Assembly: GCA_910585565.1 (NCBI GenBank)
Contig: CAJUFC010000160.1
Span: forward strand, 1 to 28,447
DNA length: 28,447 nt
Direction: 5' to 3'
Source: an uncultured Eggerthellaceae bacterium
GTDB taxonomy: Bacteria; Actinomycetota; Coriobacteriia; Coriobacteriales; Eggerthellaceae
The translations under genes and the position numbers were made by a program. Positions 14,844-21,841 of this stretch are shown here, one piece after another (the first letter of the stretch is position 1; the number at the start of each line of letters is the position of its first letter). The notes below the pieces were generated by a model, which was given only the letters and a program-made list of their open reading frames with translations, was not told the origin of the DNA and did not search any database.

Positions 14844-14872
14844 TTGATTTATCATGTGCTGCATAGTATACG
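14844..14872 (+). promoter_or_regulatory. Putative promoter of the U32 gene
   Basis: TTGATT (14844-14849), a 17-bp spacer and TATACG (14867-14872) precede ATG 14892, giving a leader of about 12-15 nt that includes GAGGTGG. The opposite strand has TATACT over the same bases, which may serve ispD. Confidence 0.5.
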
Positions 14873-14891
14873 ACTGAACGCGAGGTGGAGA

Positions 14892-16166
14892 ATGGAGCTT
14901 TTGGCGCCGGCTGGCGGGTTCGAGCAGCTGCGCTCGGCAATCGCCTTTGGCGCGGATGCGGTCTATCTGGCTGCGGACAAGTTCGGCATGCGCGCACGCG
15001 CCGCGAACTTCGCGCTCGAGGACCTGCCGCGGGCGGTCGAGGAGGCCCACGCGGCTGGCGTGCGCGTCTACGTCACCTGCAACGTCACCATCATGGAGGG
15101 TGACCTGGCCGAGCTGCCGGCATACCTGCGTGCGGTGGACGCATCTGGGGCTGACGCCCTCATCATCGGGGACTTGGGCGCGTTCGCGCTCGCACGCGAG
15201 CATGCGCCGAGCTGCCAGCTGCACGTGAGCACCCAAGCCAACGTCGCCAACGCCGAGGCGGCCAAGATGTGGCATGCGCTGGGCGCTGCGCGCATCGTGT
15301 GCGCTCGCGAGATGACGCTGGCCGACATCGCCCAGATGCGCACCGAGGTGCCTGACGAGCTCGAGATCGAGGCGTTCGTCCATGGCGCCCAATGCATGGC
15401 CGTGTCCAGCCGCTGCCTCATCAGCTCGTATCTGACTGGGCGCTCGGGCAACCGGGGGCACTGCACCCAGCCGTGCCGGTGGAACTATGCGCTGGTGGAA
15501 GAGAAGCGCCCGGGCGAGTTCTTCCCGGTCGAGGAGGCGGCAGCGGCGCCGGGGGCGAGCGGGGCGTTCATCATGAACGCGATGGACCTCAACATGGTGT
15601 CTCATATCGCGGAGCTCAGGCGCGCGGGCGTCGACTCCGTCAAGATCGAGGGCCGCAACAAGAAGGCGTTCTACGTCGCCACCGTCGTGGGGGCGTACCG
15701 CCGCGCCATCGATGGCACGGATTCCCTCGATGCCCTCGAGGCGGAGCTGCGGTGCATCTCGCATCGCCCATACAGCCACGGGTTCTACTTCGGCGAGCCC
15801 CGGCAGGCCTGCGACTACGATGGGTACGAGCAAGAGACGCTGCACGTTGCCGACGTCGTCGCCTGCGAGGAGGCGTCTGCGGGGACGGGGATGTGGCGCG
15901 TGACGCTTCGGTGCCGCAATCGCTTCGCCGAAGGCGACGAGGTGGAAGCGCTCATTCCGCGCGAGTCGACGTGCGCGCTGGTGGTGCGCGACCTTCATTG
16001 GCTGCCGCGTGACGAGGAAGGTGCGCTGCTGCCGAGCGAGCCTGTGGCTGTCGCCAACCGCGCGACCGACCTGTATGCCATCGAGGCCGCAAGCCCCATC
16101 CCGCCTGGCTCCTTCATCCGCTGCCGCCAACACCGCCGCAGCGCCCGCCACCCTTCCGACTCTTAG
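14892..16166 (+). CDS. U32 family peptidase-like protein, 424 aa
   Basis: Belongs to the U32 (YegQ/TrhP/RlhA/PrtC) group. Members once called collagenases are now known in E. coli to take part in prephenate-dependent hydroxylation of tRNA uridine (TrhP) or 23S rRNA cytidine (RlhA). The N-terminus MELLAPAGGFEQLRSAIAFG is typical. The family signature is at about residues 160-200: EAFVHGAQCMAVSSRCLISS and then GNRGHCTQPCRW, giving four conserved Cys that may bind an Fe-S cluster. DLNMVSHIAELRRAGVDSVKIEGR follows. The C-terminal beta domain (about 320-410) fits the tRNA-type class. ATG 14892 follows GAGGTGGAG. Monocistronic; assignment to tRNA or rRNA is tentative. Confidence 0.88.
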   Translation: MELLAPAGGFEQLRSAIAFGADAVYLAADKFGMRARAANFALEDLPRAVEEAHAAGVRVYVTCNVTIMEGDLAELPAYLRAVDASGADALIIGDLGAFALAREHAPSCQLHVSTQANVANAEAAKMWHALGAARIVCAREMTLADIAQMRTEVPDELEIEAFVHGAQCMAVSSRCLISSYLTGRSGNRGHCTQPCRWNYALVEEKRPGEFFPVEEAAAAPGASGAFIMNAMDLNMVSHIAELRRAGVDSVKIEGRNKKAFYVATVVGAYRRAIDGTDSLDALEAELRCISHRPYSHGFYFGEPRQACDYDGYEQETLHVADVVACEEASAGTGMWRVTLRCRNRFAEGDEVEALIPRESTCALVVRDLHWLPRDEEGALLPSEPVAVANRATDLYAIEAASPIPPGSFIRCRQHRRSARHPSDS

Positions 16167-16210
16167 ATTCTCAAAAGGCAACGACTGCGCAATTTCGCCA
16201 CAAAAACGAA

Positions 16211-16282
16211 GCGGCCCTCCGGGCATGCGGGCCAAAACGTCGTGGTCTTCTCGCGTTTTGGCCCGCATGCCCGGAGGGCCGC
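16211..16282 (+). repeat. 29-bp perfect inverted repeat with conserved 14-nt loop, copy 2
   Basis: The arm at 16211-16239 (starting GCGGCCCTCCGGGC, ending CCAAAACG) is the exact reverse complement of 16254-16282. They enclose the loop TCGTGGTCTTCTCG (16240-16253). One transition separates this loop from that of the hairpin at 11713-11796, while the stems differ. It lies 44 bp after the U32 stop and 35 bp before the end of the converging lipoprotein gene. There is no T-run, so it is not a standard terminator. Confidence 0.85.
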
Positions 16283-16317
16283 GGACAGCTCAAAAAGAGC
16301 AGAAGGGCAGGCGCTCG

Positions 16318-16893
16318 TTAGTTCGCGAACACCATGCTGTCAAGCCCGCCTAGGGCCTCAGCCACGTTGGTGGACACCCAGGTGTTGTCCTCGAGCTGGA
16401 ACTGCAGGTCGACGTCCTCTTCGATGATGTCGGTGTCGTCGAACGTCTCCATGGCCAGCGTGCCGACGGCTTGCTCGATGTTGTCGTTGGTCAGCGTGGC
16501 AGCCGAGCTGGACGTCGTGAGGTCGTTGACGGCGTTGCTGAACTTCGTCTCGAAGTCCGGCATGCTCTTGGAGATGATGGTCACGTTGGCAGTCGCCGTC
16601 TTGTTGTCGACGACGACGTCGTTGATGCGGTAGTCGAACCCGTCGAGCACGGCAGTGGCGAACTCGGTTCCGTCGATGCCGAGCTCGGTCAGGCCCTCGT
16701 TCTCGGCGGATTCGATAATCATGTCCATGGCGCGCTGGTCCATGTTCTTGTAGATGTCGAGCTCCTGCGAGACGGCGTCGCGGATCGCGTCCTCGCTAGA
16801 GGTGACAGCGCAGCCGCCCAGGGCGAACAGCGACAGCGCGAGGAGAGAGGCTCCGGCGGCTGCAGCGAGGGCCTTCTTGATGCGTGATGTCAT
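16318..16893 (-). CDS. Lipoprotein of unknown function, 191 aa
   Basis: Secreted lipid-anchored protein. The signal peptide MTSRIKKALAAAAGASLLAL leads to the lipobox LGGC with Cys at about residue 28. The mature part has no membrane segment and is acidic: helical at the start (EDAIRDAVSQELDIYKNMDQ), then beta-rich with INDVVVDNKTATANVTIISK. This layout resembles small lipoprotein families common in anaerobic Actinobacteria and Firmicutes, but I cannot name the family. ATG 16893 follows CAGGAG. The larger upstream open frame is low-complexity shadow sequence. It lies 98 bp downstream of the deformylase-like gene on the same strand and may be co-transcribed. Confidence 0.82.
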   Translation of the reverse strand: MTSRIKKALAAAAGASLLALSLFALGGCAVTSSEDAIRDAVSQELDIYKNMDQRAMDMIIESAENEGLTELGIDGTEFATAVLDGFDYRINDVVVDNKTATANVTIISKSMPDFETKFSNAVNDLTTSSSAATLTNDNIEQAVGTLAMETFDDTDIIEEDVDLQFQLEDNTWVSTNVAEALGGLDSMVFAN

Positions 16894-16991
16894 GATGGTC
16901 TCCTGTCTTCTTTGTTGCGGTCTTCTCGGATCCGCCGGCATCGGAGGCCTTCGGGTCCGCGTCTTCTGGTCGAGCGGGTCGAGCGGTCGGG

Positions 16992-17432
16992 CTAGACGAG
17001 CTTTCCTTTGCAGTGGTCGATGACGTGCTGCACGGCCTGCGCGGGGTCGATGGCGAACTCGGTCTTGCGGGCAACCAGCTTGCCGTCGACCAGCTGCTCG
17101 TAGGCCACGGTGACCTTGCCGAAGCGCGTGACCTTGTGCGGCTCGTCCAGCGTGAGGCATTCCTCCTCGATCTTGACGGGGTACAGCGCTCGCTTCATCA
17201 CCGGGTTGAACAGCACCAAGATCTCGGGGTCGTCTGCGTCGGTGTCACCCAGGATGATGGCAGCCACCTGCTTGGTCTCGCCAATCTGGTTCGCCGCGAG
17301 GCATACCGCGTCATCAAGCGACTTCAGCGTGTCAACGAGGTCTTCTGCCAGCTGAGCGTCGTCAGCCGTTGCTTTTTCGCAAGGCGTGGACAAAATCGCC
17401 TCGTCCCGCACGAGTTCTCTAATCATGTGCAT
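16992..17432 (-). CDS. Peptide deformylase-like protein lacking the catalytic Glu, 146 aa
   Basis: Matches the short peptide deformylase-like family of anaerobes, which would remove N-formyl groups from new proteins. Motif 1 appears as AVCLAANQIGE (42-52) and motif 2 as EECLTL with metal ligand C92. Motif 3 reads QHVIDHCKGKLV at the C-terminus: both metal His (H136, H140) are kept, but the general-base Glu of HEIDH is Val137 (codon GTC, read directly from the bases). A metal site without the catalytic Glu suggests a non-hydrolytic or altered role, unless another residue substitutes. Start is ATG 17432 or ATG 17426; neither has a strong ribosome site. It lies downstream of the thioredoxin gene. 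Confidence 0.85.
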   Translation of the reverse strand: MHMIRELVRDEAILSTPCEKATADDAQLAEDLVDTLKSLDDAVCLAANQIGETKQVAAIILGDTDADDPEILVLFNPVMKRALYPVKIEEECLTLDEPHKVTRFGKVTVAYEQLVDGKLVARKTEFAIDPAQAVQHVIDHCKGKLV

Positions 17433-17510
17433 TCCCGCTTTCCGTTGGTGGCATTACGTTGTGTGACATGGTACCAAACGGATAGCGGCCTCTGGCCGTT
17501 CGTGCGCGCA

Positions 17511-17828
17511 TTATGCTGGCTGGGCGGCCATAGTCTCGAGCGTCGCGAGCGTCTGTTCCCCGGTGCGGTCGTCGACGATGCGCCCGTTTTCGAACAACAC
17601 GAACGACGGGAAGCCGTGAGGGGCGTACGTGTTCGCCAGTTTGGGCGACTCGTCAACGTTGACCTGGTAGGTCTTTACCTCTCCGGCCTCGTCGGAGGCG
17701 AACTGCTCGATGATGGGCGTCATGCGCCGGCAGTGCGGGCACCACGTCGCGAAGAGCTCGACAAGGGTCTTGCCGGTGCTCTCAAGCACCTTTGAGCCAA
17801 AGTTCGACTCGTTCAGGATCTCGATCAT
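17511..17828 (-). CDS. Thioredoxin with CPHC active site, 105 aa
   Basis: Single-domain thioredoxin fold without signal peptide, so cytoplasmic. The active site is FATWCPHCRRM (C30-P-H-C33) in place of the usual WCGPC, and the cis-Pro loop GFPSFVLF is present (about 73-80). CPHC is the DsbA dipeptide and generally raises the redox potential, so the protein may be a weaker reductant than ordinary TrxA. ATG 17828 follows AAAGGAG. It is first in a minus-strand group with the deformylase-like and lipoprotein genes, and divergent from the ABC binding-protein gene. No thioredoxin reductase is nearby. Confidence 0.92.
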   Translation of the reverse strand: MIEILNESNFGSKVLESTGKTLVELFATWCPHCRRMTPIIEQFASDEAGEVKTYQVNVDESPKLANTYAPHGFPSFVLFENGRIVDDRTGEQTLATLETMAAQPA

Positions 17829-17973
17829 GACTGCTCCTTTAGCTGCAATGATTGACCTTCAGCGCTGCTGTTTAGTCTACTTGCGGTTCGATTGTGTTAG
17901 CTTTTACGCGGTTCATCTGTTGATAACGGATGACATCTTGTAGTTAAGCTGTTGTTATAGGAGGTAGGGAAGG

Positions 17974-19029
17974 GTGCGAAAGGGTATAGCGATTCTTTTG
18001 ACGCTGGCGTTGGGCGTGGGTGTTGCCGGCATGGCGGCGTGCACGCCGTCGAACAATGCCGCGTCAGCCGGCAGCGACGCGGGCTCGACGAGCCAGAAGA
18101 GCAATGAGCCGGTGAGGATAGGAACGATGCCGACCGAGGACATCCTGCCTGCATGGGTGGCCGAGAAGGAGGGGTTCTTCGAAGAAGTGGGCGTAGACGC
18201 CACCATCGTGTCGTTCGATTCGGCCCAGACGCTGTCGGCTGCCATCGCGGCAGGCGAGGTGGACATGGCGATGGTGGATGTCATGCGCGCCGTCAAGCTG
18301 TGCGAGTCGGGCACGCCGGTCGTGATGGAGTGGATCACGCTGGGTGCCGAGGCTTCGCAGGGGGCTTTTGGCGTCATGGCGGGCGCAGACGCGCCGTATT
18401 CGAACCTGCAGGAGCTGGCTGCCTATGCGGCTGAGAACGCCGAGGCTTTGGCGGGCGCTGGCGTTGGCGTGGCCGCGAACACGGTGCCGCAGTACGTGTA
18501 CGAAAAGCTGTGTGCCGAGGCTGGCGTGGATGCAGCCACCATTCCGACCGAGGAGGTCGCCAGCCTGCCCGAGCGCTACAGCCTGATGGCGGCAGGCCAG
18601 CTGGCAGCAGCAGCTCTGCCGGCATCGATGCTGGAGATGGGCAAGGCGAATGGGCTGAAGCTTTTGGCTGACGACACGACGGGCGACAATCTGTCCCAGT
18701 CGGTCATGGTGGCGCGCGCCAGCTTTGCCGACACCGAGGAGGGCGCTGAGGCCGTGGCCAAGGTGGCCGAGGCGTGGAACCAAGCTGTTGACGCCATCGC
18801 GGCTGACCCGGCTGCCTATCGCGTGCTGTTGGCCGAGAAGGCCAACCTCAATGGCTCCATTGCCGAGACCTATCCGGTGAGCGACTATCCGTATGCGATG
18901 GTCGACGGGGTCATGGCGTATCCTCCGGCCGCGCTCGTCGAGCCCCAGATCGTCTGGATGTCCGAGAAGGGCTACAGCACCAAGGGGGCAACCTATGACG
19001 AGGAGACCGGCGTGGTGACGGTATCATAA
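17974..19029 (+). CDS. ABC transporter substrate-binding lipoprotein (NMT1/SsuA-like), 351 aa
   Basis: Extracellular lipid-anchored binding protein of the nitrate/sulfonate/taurine or thiamine-precursor (NMT1/THI5) type. The signal peptide ends in VAGMAAC with Cys23 as the lipid anchor, followed by a Ser/Ala/Gly linker to about residue 45. The mature domain begins VRIGTMPTEDILPAWVAEKE, GFFEEVGVDATIV follows, and SAAIAAGEVDMAMVDVMRAV is the typical ligand-cleft segment. GTG 17974 is the start, behind AGGAGGT. The permease gene follows after 76 bp. The ligand cannot be told; the NMT1-like fold covers sulfonates, pyrimidine precursors and others. Confidence 0.9.
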   Translation: MRKGIAILLTLALGVGVAGMAACTPSNNAASAGSDAGSTSQKSNEPVRIGTMPTEDILPAWVAEKEGFFEEVGVDATIVSFDSAQTLSAAIAAGEVDMAMVDVMRAVKLCESGTPVVMEWITLGAEASQGAFGVMAGADAPYSNLQELAAYAAENAEALAGAGVGVAANTVPQYVYEKLCAEAGVDAATIPTEEVASLPERYSLMAAGQLAAAALPASMLEMGKANGLKLLADDTTGDNLSQSVMVARASFADTEEGAEAVAKVAEAWNQAVDAIAADPAAYRVLLAEKANLNGSIAETYPVSDYPYAMVDGVMAYPPAALVEPQIVWMSEKGYSTKGATYDEETGVVTVS

Positions 19030-19105
19030 GCAAGGAGGCTGCCAGGGGGGCAGCGCGCCGCTCGTGCGCGTCCCCCAAGGCGCTGCGAGTGAGAGAAGCG
19101 CGCAT

Positions 19106-19846
19106 ATGAGCAAGGTTGCGGCATATATCTGGGGCACGGTTGCCGTCATCGCGCTGTGGTGGGTGCTGGCGCTAGCGGTGCATTCGCCGGCGCTGCCGAC
19201 GCCGGTGGGCACGGTGCCGGCGCTCGTCGACAACTTCGCTGCCATCGTGCCGGAGTTCGGCGTGAGCCTGGGGCGCATACTGCTCGCCATGCTGGCAGGC
19301 ACCATGCTCGGTGCTCCGCTGGGGCTCTTGATCGGGCGGTCGCGTCGAGCCGACTTCGTGCTGACGCCTATCATGTACATCCTCTATCCGCTGCCCAAGA
19401 TCGTGCTTTTGCCCATTCTGTTCGTGCTGTTCGGCATCGGGGGCGAGGCCAAGATCATCCTCATTGCCATCGCGGTGTTCTTCCAGATGGTCATCACGAT
19501 GCGCGATGCGGCCAAATCGGTGCCGCAAGACTCGGTGGATGCGATGCTGTCGTTCGGGGCCGGGCGTGTGCGCGTTCTGCGCGACGTGGTGGTGCCCGAG
19601 GCGCTGCCGTCGCTGTTCACGGCGCTGCGCGTCACGACGGCGTCTGCGGTGGCCATCCTCTTTATCGCCGAGTCGATGGCGGGCTCAACCGGGCTGGGCT
19701 ACTTCATCATGCATGCGTGGTCGCTGCTCGAATACACCCAGATGTTCGCCGGCATCATAGCGATGGCGGTCATGGGCATCCTGCTCTACGAGCTGTTCGA
19801 CACCGTCGAGCGCCGTCTGACGAAGTGGCGCGTGGTGGTGGAGTAA
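19106..19846 (+). CDS. ABC transporter permease (SsuC/TauC-like), 246 aa
   Basis: Inner-membrane permease of the BPD_transp_1 family with about six membrane helices, the first at VAAYIWGTVAVIALWWVLAL. The EAA loop that contacts the ATPase is seen as GAGRVRVLRDVVVPEALPSL (about 153-172). IMYILYPLPKIVLLPILFVL and FIAESMAGSTGLGYFIMHAW are typical of SsuC/TauC relatives. ATG 19106 was chosen; GTG 19064 is in frame but has no ribosome site at proper distance. No ATP-binding subunit follows: a hairpin cluster and terminator (19864-19994) end the operon. The ATPase must be encoded elsewhere or shared. Confidence 0.9.
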   Translation: MSKVAAYIWGTVAVIALWWVLALAVHSPALPTPVGTVPALVDNFAAIVPEFGVSLGRILLAMLAGTMLGAPLGLLIGRSRRADFVLTPIMYILYPLPKIVLLPILFVLFGIGGEAKIILIAIAVFFQMVITMRDAAKSVPQDSVDAMLSFGAGRVRVLRDVVVPEALPSLFTALRVTTASAVAILFIAESMAGSTGLGYFIMHAWSLLEYTQMFAGIIAMAVMGILLYELFDTVERRLTKWRVVVE

Positions 19847-19863
19847 GCAGGGCGCAAGGGGTC

Positions 19864-19946
19864 GCAGCCCGGAAGCGCCATGGCAGGGTGTTTCCGGGCT
19901 GCGCGCAGGGGACCGCAATTCGGCATCGTTGCGGCAGGTCCCCTGC
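19864..19946 (+). other. Two stem-loops after the permease, with a competing pairing
   Basis: Hairpin A pairs GCAGCCCGGAA (19864-19874) with TTCCGGGCTGC (19892-19902). Hairpin B pairs GCAGGGGACC (19905-19914) with GGTCCCCTGC (19937-19946), plus an inner GCAA/TTGC. GTTGCGGC (19928-19935) could instead pair with GCCGCAAC (19952-19959), which would break B. Role unknown; 3'-end protection or termination is likely. Confidence 0.6.
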
Positions 19947-19961
19947 AAGAAGGCCGCAACA

Positions 19962-19994
19962 AAACGGGCCGCCTCGCGTTGAGGCGGCCCGTTT
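19962..19994. terminator. Bidirectional terminator between permease and cyclophilin genes
   Basis: A 14-bp perfect stem AAACGGGCCGCCTC (19962-19975) / GAGGCGGCCCGTTT (19981-19994) with loop GCGTT. AAAA on the left and TTT on the right let it serve both converging genes. Confidence 0.75.
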
Positions 19995-20039
19995 CATGAT
20001 GCGCGGCGGTAGGTGCGCCGCGCGATGTGTGCTGGTTCG

Positions 20040-20756
20040 TTAGTCGACGATGGTGATGCTCTTGATGACGGGCTGGTTCGCCTCGTCCGAGATCATGCCC
20101 ATGGACGGGTCGTCGACATTGGCCAGGTGATCGGCAATGATCTTCTCGACGGTGGCCATGCCAGCCTCGTCGATGGTGCCGAACGCGGCATAGGCGCCGT
20201 CAAGCGCAGGGCCGACCGAGGCGGCCTCGCCTGTCGTGATGAAGAACGTGCTGGTGGCCGAGTCGGGGTCGTTCGTGCGAGCCATGGCGATGGTGCCGTA
20301 GTCGAACGCATCGGCCAGCGGGTTCTCGTAGTCGTTGCTGCTGAACTCGCCAACGATCTTGGTCAGGCTGGGGTCGTTGCCGCTGGCGGTGTTGCCCTTG
20401 GTGCCGCCCTGCATGACGAAGTCGTCCTGGATGCGGTAGAACGTGAGGCCATCGTAGTAGCCGTCGTTCACGAGGTCGACGAAGTTGGTGACGGTGATGG
20501 GGGCCGCATCGGCGTCGAGCGTGACGGTGATGGGCTCGTATCCCTCCACTTCGAGCGTGGCGTGGTGGATGCCGGTCATCGTCGCCTTGTCAGAGGCGGC
20601 GCTGGCAGCGCTCGACTTCGCCGAGGAGGAGGCGCTCGCGGCAGACGAGGTGTTGCTCGACGGGCTGGAGCAGCCGGCGATGGCCAGCGCGCTGAGCGCC
20701 AGGGCGCCTGTCATGCACACGGCGATGGACTTCTTCAAAAGAGACTTCTTGAGCAT
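20040..20756 (-). CDS. Cyclophilin-type peptidyl-prolyl isomerase lipoprotein, 238 aa
   Basis: Extracytoplasmic foldase that interconverts cis and trans prolyl bonds in exported proteins. The signal peptide ends in LAIAGCSS with the lipid Cys near residue 29. A long Ser/Ala linker to about 55 tethers the domain. The cyclophilin core shows APITVTNFVDLVNDGYYDGL, FYRIQDDFVMQGG with the catalytic Arg, and STFFITTG, all family hallmarks. The aromatic AFG near 195 replaces the usual VFG. ATG 20756 follows AGGAAGGAA. Monocistronic, convergent with the ABC operon and divergent from larE. Confidence 0.92.
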   Translation of the reverse strand: MLKKSLLKKSIAVCMTGALALSALAIAGCSSPSSNTSSAASASSSAKSSAASAASDKATMTGIHHATLEVEGYEPITVTLDADAAPITVTNFVDLVNDGYYDGLTFYRIQDDFVMQGGTKGNTASGNDPSLTKIVGEFSSNDYENPLADAFDYGTIAMARTNDPDSATSTFFITTGEAASVGPALDGAYAAFGTIDEAGMATVEKIIADHLANVDDPSMGMISDEANQPVIKSITIVD

Positions 20757-20919
20757 TTCATTCCTTCCTGGCCTCGCGTCTGCGTCGGCATTGGCGTCGG
20801 CGGAACTCGAGGCTGTGTGGACCTGCGATTTGAACCCTAGTAGTGTAGTGGCAAATCATCTCCTCCGCTAGGTGCTGATAAAAAATACTCAATTCATTCA
20901 GCGTTCCTCCGTCTCCCTG

Positions 20920-20935
20920 TACAATGAGGCGCATG
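20920..20935 (+). promoter_or_regulatory. Leaderless-type promoter of larE
   Basis: TACAAT at 20920-20925 is followed after exactly seven bases by ATG 20933. Transcription would then start at or next to the start codon, giving a leaderless mRNA. The -35 is poor (TTCAGC, 20897-20902). The OPT gene shows the same arrangement. Confidence 0.5.
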
Positions 20936-21841
20936 ATGGGTATCGATGAGAAATACGCGCGGCTCAAGGCTGGCGTGCGCGACGCGGGGAGGCTGGCTGT
21001 CGCCTATTCTGGCGGCGTGGACTCCACGCTTCTGCTCGCGGTGGCGCACGAGGCGTTGGGCGGCGACGTGCTGGCGGTGACCGTCGCGTCGCCGTTCATG
21101 CCGCAGGCGGAGTGCGGCGCAGCCGAGGCGTTTTGTGCCGTGCGTGGGATTCCGCTCGTGCGCATCGAGGTGGACCCTCTTGCCGACGATGCGATTCGCG
21201 CGAACACGCCCGAGCGCTGCTATCAGTGCAAGCGCGCTCTCTTTTCTGCCGTGAGGGGCGTGGCGGCCAGCGAGGGATGCGCCAGCGTTGCCGACGGTTC
21301 CAATGCCGATGACGCTGACGACTTTCGGCCGGGTCTGCGCGCCCTGCGCGAGCTGGGCGTCACAAGTCCGCTCATGGAGGCAGGGCTGACCAAAGACGAT
21401 GTCCGGGCGCTCTCGCGCACGTTGGGCCTGCCGACGGCGGACAAGCCGTCGATGGCATGCCTGGCGACGCGCGTTCCGTATGGGACGGCGCTCGAGCGAG
21501 AGACGCTTGCGCGCATCGAGGCGGCGGAGGACTTCCTGCACGGGCTGGGCGTATGTCAGTTGCGCGTGCGCGACCATGGGGACGTGGCCCGCATCGAGGT
21601 GGAGCCAGGCGACATCGAGCGCGTGGCGGCCTCGGGCATACGCGAGCAGGTGGATGCGCGCCTGCGCGAGCTGGGCTATGCGCACGTGAGCGTCGACCTT
21701 GCGGGGTTTCGCAGCGGCAGCATGAACGCAGGCGTGGACGTCTGTGCGCCGGCATTTTTGGACAATGATGTGCCGGTGCCTTTGGCCCGAGCTGCGGCGG
21801 CACAGGAGCGGACGGGCGAAGGAGCACCCCATGTCTCATGA
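20933..21841 (+). CDS. larE: ATP-dependent sacrificial sulfur transferase LarE, 302 aa
   Basis: LarE adenylates the carboxylates of the nickel-pincer nucleotide precursor and inserts sulfur, making thiocarboxylates in the cytoplasm. The PP-loop SGGVDS is at residues 26-31. KPSMACLATRVPYG carries C176, the same number and context as the sacrificial Cys of the Lactobacillus enzyme. A CYQC pair (C96, C99) is also present. Three such Cys mark LarE forms reported to hold a [4Fe-4S] cluster and recycle sulfur rather than self-sacrifice; membership here is inference. ATG 20933 was chosen from the leaderless promoter. ATG 20936 with GAGG at 20926-20929, and ATG 20924, are alternatives. larB overlaps its end by 11 bp. 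Confidence 0.92.
   Translation: MMGIDEKYARLKAGVRDAGRLAVAYSGGVDSTLLLAVAHEALGGDVLAVTVASPFMPQAECGAAEAFCAVRGIPLVRIEVDPLADDAIRANTPERCYQCKRALFSAVRGVAASEGCASVADGSNADDADDFRPGLRALRELGVTSPLMEAGLTKDDVRALSRTLGLPTADKPSMACLATRVPYGTALERETLARIEAAEDFLHGLGVCQLRVRDHGDVARIEVEPGDIERVAASGIREQVDARLRELGYAHVSVDLAGFRSGSMNAGVDVCAPAFLDNDVPVPLARAAAAQERTGEGAPHVS

Noticed and set aside
20800..20880. GGTTCAAATC on the minus strand, resembling a tRNA T-loop
   Set aside because: The bases either side cannot form a T-stem and no acceptor or anticodon stem could be built, so it is not a tRNA gene and gives no clear attachment site.
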